NCBI GenBank assembly: GCA_964424545.1 | Contig: CAYRJN010000164.1 | Coordinates: 1 to 8,606 of the forward strand | Origin: JAUVIB01 sp964424545 | Lineage (GTDB): Bacteria; Calditrichota; Calditrichia; Calditrichales; Calditrichaceae | Direction: 5' to 3' | Length of the DNA stretch: 8,606 bases | In this document: piece after piece, positions 1 through 5,974 of the stretch | Numbering within the stretch: the stretch's first letter is position 1 | Layout of the letters: each line of letters opens with the position of its first letter | The notes under the pieces: generated by a model | Database searches by the model: none | What the model saw: only the letters and a program-made list of their open reading frames with translations | What the model was told of the DNA's origin: nothing | Position numbers and translations under genes: made by a program

Positions 1-312
1 ATACTGTTTTTCCTTGGTAAATTGGAACTTTACCCACAAGAAACCCAGTAGAGCCGAAAAAGTATATAGAAATACGTTAAAAATAGAAATAGAAAAACGG
101 TCTTTGTCGGTAGAAAAAAAACTATTAAAGTGTATTATGACGAATCTTTGGTCGGCGAGTATTTTGCGGATTTAGTGGTAGAAAATAAAGTAATTATAGA
201 GATTAAGGCCGCTGAATCACTTTGTAAAGCACATGAAGCACAATTTATAAATTATTTTAAGGCTACGGAAATGGAAATAGGCCTATTACTGAATTTTGAT
301 AAAAAACCGTAA
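1..312 (+). pseudogene. GxxExxY-family protein (PD-(D/E)XK-like), frameshifted and 5'-truncated by the window edge
   Basis: Remains of a GxxExxY protein, a small family related to PD-(D/E)XK nucleases whose biological role is not established. The first half reads in frame 2: P-S-R-A-E-K-V-Y-R-N-T-L from 44, matching the family's GPGLLESVYENAL stretch with the signature Gly replaced by Ser (S-x-x-E-x-x-Y at 47-67), then KIEIEKRSLSVEKK. At the eight-A run 114-121 the homology moves to frame 1 and continues TIKVYYDESLVGEYFADLVV, with candidate active-site Asp in ADLVVE and E-x-K in IIEIKA, then the family ending HEAQFINYFKAT and GLLLNF. One extra A would restore the frame. A TAA at 310-312 interrupts, but the same frame continues IKKRYIRIKR, which looks like the family's basic tail, to a TGA at 352-354. 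The GTG at 130 would give a 60-residue fragment lacking the signature, so I do not treat it as a start. A sequencing error could explain the A-run shift but less easily the stop as well. Confidence 0.75.
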
Positions 313-381
313 ATAAAAAAAAGATATATACGCATAAAAAGACAAAAAAGATGAAATAATAGTGAGATAAAGATTAATAAA

Positions 382-395
382 GAAGGAGATGAATG
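382..395 (+). promoter_or_regulatory. Orphan strong Shine-Dalgarno plus ATG
   Basis: GAAGGAGATGAATG is the best ribosome binding site in the window (AAGGAG, 5 bases before ATG at 393), but the ATG opens only 12 codons, ending at TAA 429-431. The inverted repeat at 397-464 begins right after this ATG, and the real epimerase ATG at 484 has no Shine-Dalgarno. This could be the original start region of the epimerase cut off by repeat insertion, the start of a lost gene, or a leader peptide. The sequence shows the site; the explanation is inference. Confidence 0.4.
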
Positions 396-396
396 T

Positions 397-473
397 TAAT
401 AACACAGATTATTATAAATCCTGTTATTTAAGATGAGCCAAAATCTGTTTAATCTGTGTTATTAGCGTTCTGT
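397..473. repeat. Palindromic interspersed repeat, copy 1
   Basis: A perfect 15-bp inverted repeat: TAATAACACAGATTA at 397-411 and TAATCTGTGTTATTA at 450-464, with 38 bases between. The right arm, extended to 441-473, ends in TTAGCGTTC and is identical at 23 of 33 ungapped positions to 1888-1920. The AACACAGATT / AATCTGTGTT core is also shared with the element at 7081-7178. The repeat separates the GxxExxY pseudogene from the epimerase gene, and its right end lies about 10 bases before the epimerase ATG. On RNA it would form a hairpin, but no T-run follows, so a classical terminator is not supported. Confidence 0.8.
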
Positions 474-483
474 AAAATTGTAA

Positions 484-1674
484 ATGAAAAAGTTGAAAAT
501 TCTTACCGTTGTTGGAACACGACCGGAGATAATCCGTTTATCGGCAACAATGAAATTATTGGATAAGCATACCAATCAAATCGTAGCGCATACCGGCCAG
601 AACTATGATTATGAGTTAAACGAAATCTTTTTTAAGGATCTCGGTTTGCGTAAGCCGGACTATTTTATGAATGTGGATGTTTCCACTCTCGGTTCGGCCA
701 TCGGTGATATTTTTAAGAAAACGGAAGAAATCCTCAATAAAGAAAAACCGGACGCTCTTTTAGTTCTCGGTGATACTAATTCCTGCTTGTCCGCTTATAT
801 GGCCAAACGCCGACATATTCCGATTTTTCATATGGAAGCAGGCAACCGCAGCTTTGATTTTAATGTGCCTGAAGAGATTAACCGCCGGATTATCGATCAC
901 ATTGCCGATTTCAACCTGGTTTATACCGAACACGCTCGCCGCCATCTTCTTTCCGAAGGTTTACTCCATCGCCGTATTTATTTGACCGGTTCGCCCATGT
1001 GGGAAGTCTTGCAGCAAAACATGAAAAAGATTGAAGATTCAAAAATTTTATCTGAATTGGGTTTGGATAAAAAACAATATTTTGTCGTTTCGGTTCATCG
1101 GGAAGAAAATGTGGATAATGCTGAAAATCTTAAAAAGATTCTCAACGTTTTAAATGATCTTGCTGAAAAATACAAACTTCCGGTGATCGTTTCTACACAT
1201 CCGCGCACAAGGAAAAGGATCGAAAACCTAATCACTAATCCCAAGTCACCAATCACTAATCCCCAATCCCCAATCACTAATCCCAAGTCACCAATACATT
1301 TTTTAAAGCCCTTCGGTTTTAGCGATTATATCCATTTGCAGATGAATGCTTTATGCACCGTCTCCGACAGCGGCACGATTAGCGAAGAATCGGCTATGCT
1401 TAATTTTCCGGCGATTAGTTTGCGGCAATCTATGGAACGTCCCGAAGCACAGGATACGGGAAGTATCATCTTGACCGGTTTTGAACCAGATATTGTTTTG
1501 CAGGCCATTAAAACCGTTATTGAGGAATATCAATCGCAAAGCGCCAATCGTCAAATACCGTTGGAATATCAAATCGAAAATACGTCATGGCGAGTGTTAA
1601 AATTGATTCTCGGAAATACAAAATTAAGCAATGCATGGTGGGGCGTTAAAGAACCGGAATATATTTCAAAATAA
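484..1674 (+). CDS. fnlC: UDP-N-acetyl-sugar 2-epimerase, FnlC/WbjD/CapG type
   Basis: Cytosolic non-hydrolysing 2-epimerase of the WecB superfamily (GT-B-like fold), 396 residues. The FnlC/WbjD/CapG branch makes the last sugar-forming step to UDP-L-FucNAc, inverting C2 of the UDP-L-talosamine (UDP-L-PneNAc) precursor. Visible landmarks: N-terminal GTRPEIIRL (11-19), HTGQNYDYELN (36-46), catalytic-position Asp97 in LGDTNS, Glu118 in HMEAGNR, Glu130 in PEEINRR, His205 in VHREENVD, and SDSGTISEES (294-303) and ERPEA (318-322) in the UDP-binding half. HMEAGNR, YTEHARR, GSPM, LKPFGF, LQMNA and ERPEA point to the FnlC branch rather than ordinary WecB. Residues 250-270 are a repeat, ITNP[K/Q]SP three times, encoded by a DNA heptamer array in a normally short loop before HFLKPFGF. 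A stop at 481-483 abuts ATG 484, so this start is the earliest possible; no Shine-Dalgarno is seen. The FnlA and FnlB partners are not in the window. Confidence 0.87.
   Translation: MKKLKILTVVGTRPEIIRLSATMKLLDKHTNQIVAHTGQNYDYELNEIFFKDLGLRKPDYFMNVDVSTLGSAIGDIFKKTEEILNKEKPDALLVLGDTNSCLSAYMAKRRHIPIFHMEAGNRSFDFNVPEEINRRIIDHIADFNLVYTEHARRHLLSEGLLHRRIYLTGSPMWEVLQQNMKKIEDSKILSELGLDKKQYFVVSVHREENVDNAENLKKILNVLNDLAEKYKLPVIVSTHPRTRKRIENLITNPKSPITNPQSPITNPKSPIHFLKPFGFSDYIHLQMNALCTVSDSGTISEESAMLNFPAISLRQSMERPEAQDTGSIILTGFEPDIVLQAIKTVIEEYQSQSANRQIPLEYQIENTSWRVLKLILGNTKLSNAWWGVKEPEYISK
1230..1292 (+). repeat. Nine-unit heptamer tandem repeat inside the epimerase gene
   Basis: Nine consecutive 7-base units: AATCACT, AATCCCA, AGTCACC, AATCACT, AATCCCC, AATCCCC, AATCACT, AATCCCA, AGTCACC. 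They form three 21-base super-units; the first and third are identical and the middle differs at a few bases. Because 7 and 3 share no factor, only multiples of three units keep the frame, and nine units add exactly 21 codons. The encoded residues are ITNPKSP, ITNPQSP, ITNPKSP. The opposite strand reads as GATTAGTGATT-type repeats. It resembles intergenic heptamer repeats known in cyanobacteria (STRR class) by unit length and C-rich composition; no common origin is claimed. Confidence 0.9.
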
Positions 1675-1691
1675 ATAATGAGTATAAAATA

Positions 1692-1716
1692 GCCCAATCA
1701 GTATCCTTAGCGTTCC
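1692..1716 (+). repeat. Diverged right arm of the interspersed repeat
   Basis: This segment ends in TTAGCGTTCC and is identical at 18 of 25 ungapped positions to the corresponding part of 1888-1920 (positions 1894-1918). It shares the TTAGCGTTC end with copy 1 at 462-470. A seven-G run follows at 1720-1726, and just beyond it AATCACGGATACTATGAA (from about 1733) looks like a diverged left arm. It lies directly downstream of the epimerase stop. Confidence 0.5.
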
Positions 1717-1784
1717 ATTGGGGGGGAGGATAAATCACGGATACTATGAATATGATCGATTAAATTAAATCTTTTTTTGTGTGT

Positions 1785-1871
1785 GTTCTTCGAGCGCATC
1801 GTGGAAGTAAAATAAGTAAAAAATACCTGTATTGAGTTCCTCGCACTGAGCAATGTCGAAGTAAAAAATAC
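1785..1871. repeat. Direct duplication of two palindrome-like units in the spacer
   Basis: Two related units, about 1785-1826 and 1836-1871. Each starts GTTC[T/C]TCG, passes through an imperfect palindrome (CTTCGAGCGCATCGTGGAAG in the first; CCTCGCACTGAG, then CAATGTCGAAG, in the second) and ends with the exact 13-mer AAGTAAAAAATAC (1814-1826 and 1859-1871). The TCGCACTGAGCAATGTCGAAG-like phrase resembles dispersed sequences I recall from other bacterial genomes, but I cannot confirm that here. No open frame on either strand looks real. Confidence 0.5.
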
Positions 1872-1887
1872 AAAATAGAAATAGCGT

Positions 1888-1920
1888 AAATCCGTTCAAT
1901 CACCGTCGTCAGCGTTCCTT
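1888..1920 (+). repeat. Right arm of the interspersed repeat, second good copy
   Basis: Matches 441-473 at 23 of 33 ungapped positions, including AAATC, CAATC/TAATC and the AGCGTTC end. It lies 73 bases before the sugar transferase ATG. Only the right arm is well preserved; a possible left arm of another unit follows at 1936-1960. Confidence 0.6.
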
Positions 1921-1935
1921 TTTTAGCGGGCATAG

Positions 1936-1960
1936 ACCACAGAGGATACGGATATAACAG
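1936..1960 (+). repeat. Left-arm-like repeat segment
   Basis: ACCACAGAGGATACGGATAT followed by AACAG resembles the CCACAGATTAACACCGATAA left arm at 7082-7101, sharing CCACAGA and the CGATA/CGGATA block. It starts 18 bases after the right arm ending at 1918, as if units were strung together. No matching right arm lies between it and the start codon at 1994. Confidence 0.4.
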
Positions 1961-1993
1961 AAAAAAACCGATAGCAAACAAAACCAAATAAAA

Positions 1994-4024
1994 ATGAGTA
2001 ATAATAAAAACATAAATCCACTCGATATTATTTACGGTGAAAATAAGGCTTCTATTAATACGGTTATTCGGCGATATAGTGGGGCGGTACTAATAGTAGA
2101 TTTCCTATTATTGAATGCTGCCTTTTTTTTAGTTTATTATTTGAAAAATTCTACGCTTGAAATAACTTCGCCTTATACAAAACTATTATTTACATTTTAT
2201 CTTATATGGTTGGTAATATCAATTATTTCAAAACAATATAATCTGAATAAATATACGGATATAAAAAAAGGACTAACGTATCTATTGCGCAAGGATTTAG
2301 TCTTTTTATATTTGATTGCTTTAATAATTGTTTTTGTGCGCCTGCACGGATTTTCCCGTTTACAAATATTCGGCACAATTCTTGTGTTTACAATTTTTGA
2401 GGTAATTACCTACCTTGTCTATTTTTATTTCAGTGGCAAAGAGCTGGTGAAATCATTACGGTCGGCCGTTAACGAGGACAAATACGGCGCCGCTAAATTT
2501 TCAATAAAAGTTTTTATATTTGATTTAATAATATTTTTAATTTCATTTTTTACAATTAATTATTTTAAAAGAGGCGTCTTTACGCTCCCGGACGAATATG
2601 AAAAGATATTTCTTGTTTTGTTAGGCAGTTGGTTTGTTATTTCCTTATTCACACGAAAATTTAACAAACATGATTATAGAAATATTTATTATGCTGTTGC
2701 GCCTTTTGTAAAATCTTTTATTATCCTTTTTGCAACAATGGCTGTAATAATATTTGCGTTCCGCTTATTTTATTATTCACGAACGCAAATATTCGGAACT
2801 TTGTCATTGATGATAATTATAGAGGCGATTTCTTACTATTTGTATTTTATTATGATAAGAAAACCGGGAAACGGTGTAGATATCGAAACGGTAGAAGATT
2901 TACAGCGTAGCTTCTCTATGGAAAACTTTGAAACGGAAAATAAAAAAAATACCCATAGTGATTTTATTTCGGTAAGAAATATTCTTGAAAAAAAATATCT
3001 CAAATCAAAGGTGGAATTGTTTTCTTTTATTGATCGTAATATTGATTTGCAGCAAATTGATACACGCTGTACCGAAACGTTGCAAACAAGGACGCTTTTT
3101 AATATTGAAACGATAGGCGCTAAAAAATTAAAGCTGTTTATAAATCTTCATCAAATTAATGATTTCCGTCAGATCAATCGTTACTTTCTGCAAGTACATC
3201 AAACGTTGACAAACGGCGGATATTTTGTAAGCAGAGCGGAAACGATAGTAACGCATAAAAAACGTTTCTATAAAAAGTTTACGCCTTTTCTCGGTAAATT
3301 GCTCTATCCGTTTAATTTTATATATGTACGTATTATGCCGAAACTCTCCTTTACGCAAAAAATTTATTTTGCCGTAAGCGGCGGGAAAAACAGGGTTTTG
3401 TCTAAAGCGGAAGTTCTCGGGCGTCTGAATTTTTGCGGCTTTAATATTATTGCGGAGCAAGTAATTGAAGATACTCTTTATTTTATTGCGCGACGCGCAA
3501 ACCATCCTGTTTTTAAACAAAATCCTTATTATGGCATGATTATAAAATTACCGCGCGTTGGTTTAGGCGGAAAAATTATTTATATACGAAAATTTCGTAC
3601 GATGCATCCCTATTCTGACTATCTTCAAGATTACGTTTACCGGAAGAATCAGTTGCAGGAAAACGGTAAATTTAGCGACGATTTCAGAATTACCGAGTGG
3701 GGATATTTTTTTAGGAAATTTTGGATTGATGAATTACCGCAATTAATCAATTTCTGGCAGGGCGATATAAATCTTATTGGTGTGCGCGCTTTAAGCCAAC
3801 ACTATTTTAATCTTTATCCCAAGGATTTGCAACAATTAAGGATTCAATTTAAACCGGGGTTAGTGCCTCCCTATTATGCAGATATGCCTAAATCATTTGA
3901 AGAAATTATCGAATCGGAAAGGCGTTATCTATTACAGAAACAGAAAAAACCGCTGCGCACGGACGTTAAATATTTTTTCAAGGCCTTTTACAATATTATT
4001 TTTAAAAAAGCAAGAAGCCGCTGA
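1994..4024 (+). CDS. Undecaprenyl-phosphate sugar-phosphate transferase with duplicated membrane module
   Basis: 676-residue inner-membrane protein ending in a bacterial sugar transferase (monotopic phosphoglycosyl transferase) domain, predicted to move a sugar phosphate from a UDP-sugar to undecaprenyl phosphate and so start repeat-unit synthesis. Residues 31-147 and 171-287 each hold about four hydrophobic helices and are clearly duplicates: SRLQIFGT (121-128) against SRTQIFGT (262-269), and the I-W-L-V-I-S / S-W-F-V-I-S stretches. Residues 325-505 are an unassigned middle domain; LFINLHQIND and LTNGGYFV faintly recall the second half of a class I methyltransferase, without a visible glycine-rich SAM motif. 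The catalytic domain runs from about 512: PRVGLGGKIIYIRKFRTM (520-537), RITEWGYFFRK, the Asp579-Glu580 dyad in IDELPQL, then GDINLIG. GPRP is replaced by GVRA, the KPGITG region reads KPGLVP, and the usual membrane helix just before the domain is absent. ATG 1994 sits in an A-rich leader without Shine-Dalgarno. GC is low (15 of 60 at 2101-2160). Confidence 0.85.
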   Translation: MSNNKNINPLDIIYGENKASINTVIRRYSGAVLIVDFLLLNAAFFLVYYLKNSTLEITSPYTKLLFTFYLIWLVISIISKQYNLNKYTDIKKGLTYLLRKDLVFLYLIALIIVFVRLHGFSRLQIFGTILVFTIFEVITYLVYFYFSGKELVKSLRSAVNEDKYGAAKFSIKVFIFDLIIFLISFFTINYFKRGVFTLPDEYEKIFLVLLGSWFVISLFTRKFNKHDYRNIYYAVAPFVKSFIILFATMAVIIFAFRLFYYSRTQIFGTLSLMIIIEAISYYLYFIMIRKPGNGVDIETVEDLQRSFSMENFETENKKNTHSDFISVRNILEKKYLKSKVELFSFIDRNIDLQQIDTRCTETLQTRTLFNIETIGAKKLKLFINLHQINDFRQINRYFLQVHQTLTNGGYFVSRAETIVTHKKRFYKKFTPFLGKLLYPFNFIYVRIMPKLSFTQKIYFAVSGGKNRVLSKAEVLGRLNFCGFNIIAEQVIEDTLYFIARRANHPVFKQNPYYGMIIKLPRVGLGGKIIYIRKFRTMHPYSDYLQDYVYRKNQLQENGKFSDDFRITEWGYFFRKFWIDELPQLINFWQGDINLIGVRALSQHYFNLYPKDLQQLRIQFKPGLVPPYYADMPKSFEEIIESERRYLLQKQKKPLRTDVKYFFKAFYNIIFKKARSR

Positions 4025-4423
4025 CGGAGCAATGCTAACGGTTTAAATATTGTAGGTTTATGGGGTGATATGTTGATTCGTTTGAAGTTGAGATGAAAAA
4101 AGAATGACAATTTCGGCATTTTATACATTATCCTGTTTGCTTTTAGTTTGCTTAAGTATTGATAAAAACGGCATTTCTGTTATTTCTACATCTTTTTGTA
4201 ATGTTCCACAAGAGGAGCCGAGAAATTTTAAAGGTAAAACAAATCTAAAATCATTTGCATATATTAGTTGAGTCTTAAATGCATTAAAAGGGTCACGGTT
4301 TTAATAAAAGGCTAAAAAAATAGAAAAAAATCATGTAGACGAATTTGTATGATAAATGTTTTATCTCCCGCATAAATAATTATCTAAAATCATAACTCGC
4401 ATCTACCTGGTATAAAATTATAT
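4025..4423. other. Spacer of about 400 bases with an unrecognised open segment
   Basis: No convincing gene, terminator or repeat. On the minus strand 4300-4121 is open for 59 codons, beginning NRDPFNAFKTQLIYANDFRF, running through FLGSSCGTLQKDVEITEMPF and ending at a TAA (complement of 4121-4123). It has no ATG near its upstream end, so if real it is a decayed fragment. On the plus strand 4104-4271 is open for 55 codons from ATG with a hydrophobic stretch LSCLLLVCLSI. The two overlap, so at most one can have been coding, and I recognise neither. The last 40 bases before 4424 are AT-rich, with TATAAAAT at 4411-4418, too close to the ATG for a normal leader. Confidence 0.35.
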
Positions 4424-5914
4424 ATGAAACATTTACTTAGATCATTTCAACTGCTAATCATTACGTTTGCCTTATTATTTTCTCAATCTCAAACGCGCTT
4501 TATATATCTTGACGAAGATGTGCATACATACGATTATTATGATTATCTCGTAAATTCAGGTAGGTATATTCCCGATTATGTATTACTTCAGCCTTATGTT
4601 ACGGAGGCTGACACACAACGCAAACAGGAAAGCGACGCTGATCAATATTTCAACGATTATTGGCGCCATTATTATGGAGGGAATAAAAATCTATCCTTAA
4701 ATATAAATATTGACGGTACAATGAAATTTGACGAGGCTGTTTTTGGCCGTTTTAAGGCCGAAGGTGCGCTTCAATATGTCAACTCCTATATCACGCTGGT
4801 TAATCGCACAACGGTTGACCAAAATTATAAATATGATCGGAATTTTGCCGGCGATTTGAGTAAATCCGATCATTGGTTATACGGACGCGTTAATGAGGCT
4901 TATATTAATCTTAATTATAAAGCGTTCAATTTTTTCTATGGCCGTATGAAGCGCAATTGGGGCGGTCTCTCGGAAAAGAGTTTAATTTTATCTTCCGTTC
5001 CTTACACCTATGATCATTTCCTCTTTGATTATACAACAAAGTATTTTAAATTATCCATTATATATGCGTCGTTGGAGAATATGGATGCTCTTGAATTTTT
5101 TCCCGATTCGACCATTATTGCCGTTAATAATGCGCGTAAACATTTTGTCGGTCACCGTTTAGATATTAAAATCAATAAAAATATCCAATTTGCCTTTTCC
5201 GAAATGGCTATCTATGGCGGGGAAAACAGACCGTTTGAAGCGGCTTTTTTAAATCCCTTAACATTTTATTATGCCTTGCAGCGCAATGATAAAAAATATA
5301 TGAGTGGGTTATGGTCGGCGGAAGCCTTTTGGAAACCGTTTCCTAAATTAACCTTGTATGGACAATTTCTGTTAGATGATATTGTAGTGAATAATGATCC
5401 CGGTGAAGATTATCGAGCAAAATATCCTGATCGATTAGGATTAAATATAAGCGTTAAATCAGCGGATTACATTAAGGGTTTGAACCTCTCCCTTTCTTAT
5501 ATTCGTATCTGGAATGATACCTATCAATCCAGACGTACCTATGAGAATTATCAGTACCGCAATCTCGGGCTCGCTTATCCCTGCGCCTCATCGGAAGAAA
5601 TTAAGCTAAATATGGCTTATTGGAATCTTTTCCCGTTATTCATTAAAAACGAAACAAATATCGGCCGTTACGGCGACGTGTCTTTAAGCGACCTTTTTAT
5701 GTTGAAAAAAAGACCTTTTCCCGTCCCGCCTGCTATCAATAATGTGGTGAATATAACGGATATTGTTTATTTCTTTAATGCAAATTATAGAGTCTCGGCG
5801 CAGTTTATATATCGTAAAAATATAAATCATTATTCCAATCGTTTCGGCGATCGGGATAATTTTGTTATAAATATAAAGTTTAATGCCGTATTTGCTTTGG
5901 GATATAATTTATAA
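4424..5914 (+). CDS. Wzi-like outer-membrane capsule assembly protein
   Basis: 496-residue predicted outer-membrane beta-barrel of the capsule assembly Wzi family, whose best known member binds capsule at the cell surface and helps anchor it. The N-terminus has a Sec-type signal peptide: Lys/Arg at 2-6, hydrophobic core about 8-19, small-residue cleavage region near 20-22. The mature chain alternates polar and aromatic residues and is rich in Tyr, Phe and Asn, as in barrels. Family-like stretches: FYGRMKRNWGG (171-181) with LILSS and YDHFLFDYTTKYFKLS (196-211), then RLDIKINKNIQFAFSE (245-260), FLNPLTFYYA (275-284), and LSLSYIRIWNDTY (355-367). The protein ends ALGYNL, so the last residue is not the aromatic typical of many barrels. 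The length suits the family. ATG 4424 gives a sensible signal peptide; no Shine-Dalgarno precedes it. The 4-epimerase follows after 57 bases, suggesting shared transcription. Specific ligand and attachment mechanism cannot be read from sequence. Confidence 0.8.
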   Translation: MKHLLRSFQLLIITFALLFSQSQTRFIYLDEDVHTYDYYDYLVNSGRYIPDYVLLQPYVTEADTQRKQESDADQYFNDYWRHYYGGNKNLSLNINIDGTMKFDEAVFGRFKAEGALQYVNSYITLVNRTTVDQNYKYDRNFAGDLSKSDHWLYGRVNEAYINLNYKAFNFFYGRMKRNWGGLSEKSLILSSVPYTYDHFLFDYTTKYFKLSIIYASLENMDALEFFPDSTIIAVNNARKHFVGHRLDIKINKNIQFAFSEMAIYGGENRPFEAAFLNPLTFYYALQRNDKKYMSGLWSAEAFWKPFPKLTLYGQFLLDDIVVNNDPGEDYRAKYPDRLGLNISVKSADYIKGLNLSLSYIRIWNDTYQSRRTYENYQYRNLGLAYPCASSEEIKLNMAYWNLFPLFIKNETNIGRYGDVSLSDLFMLKKRPFPVPPAINNVVNITDIVYFFNANYRVSAQFIYRKNINHYSNRFGDRDNFVINIKFNAVFALGYNL

Positions 5915-5960
5915 TTTTTAAACATCATACCTTAGTGTATTCACGGAGATCAAAAAGAAA

Positions 5961-5974
5961 CGGAGTTTAATGTG
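5961..5974 (+). promoter_or_regulatory. Shine-Dalgarno deciding a GTG start
   Basis: CGGAG at 5961-5965 lies 6 bases before GTG 5972, which opens the frame that gives an intact Rossmann motif eight codons later. An ATG overlaps it at 5970-5972 in another frame but stops after seven codons. The GTG is therefore the best start, and is one of the few starts here with a recognisable ribosome binding site. Confidence 0.65.

Noticed and set aside
130..312. Intact 60-residue gene starting at GTG 130
   Set aside because: The family homology extends upstream in another frame through the signature motif, so this is the 3' part of a broken gene.
1095..1286. Minus-strand frame encoding repeated GLVIGD
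   Set aside because: It is the reverse reading of the heptamer array inside the plus-strand epimerase.
1230..1292. CRISPR-like array
   Set aside because: The units are contiguous heptamers without spacers and are translated in an enzyme gene.
1693..1722. Terminator after the first epimerase (CCCAAT / ATTGGG)
   Set aside because: The stem has only six pairs with an 18-base loop and is followed by a G-run, not a T-run.
1760..1987. 75-codon minus-strand open frame in the repeat-rich spacer
   Set aside because: It simply translates the repeat arms and duplicated units, giving a patchwork with no domain and no plausible function.
3128..3520. 130-codon minus-strand open frame inside the transferase
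   Set aside because: Antisense shadow of a conserved plus-strand gene, with no recognisable motif.
4411..4418. TATAAAAT promoter box for the Wzi-like gene
   Set aside because: It is only five bases from the ATG, has no convincing -35 element, and such strings are common in AT-rich spacers.
5970..5972. ATG as the 4-epimerase start
   Set aside because: It is in a different frame and stops after seven codons; the overlapping GTG at 5972 opens the Rossmann-fold frame.
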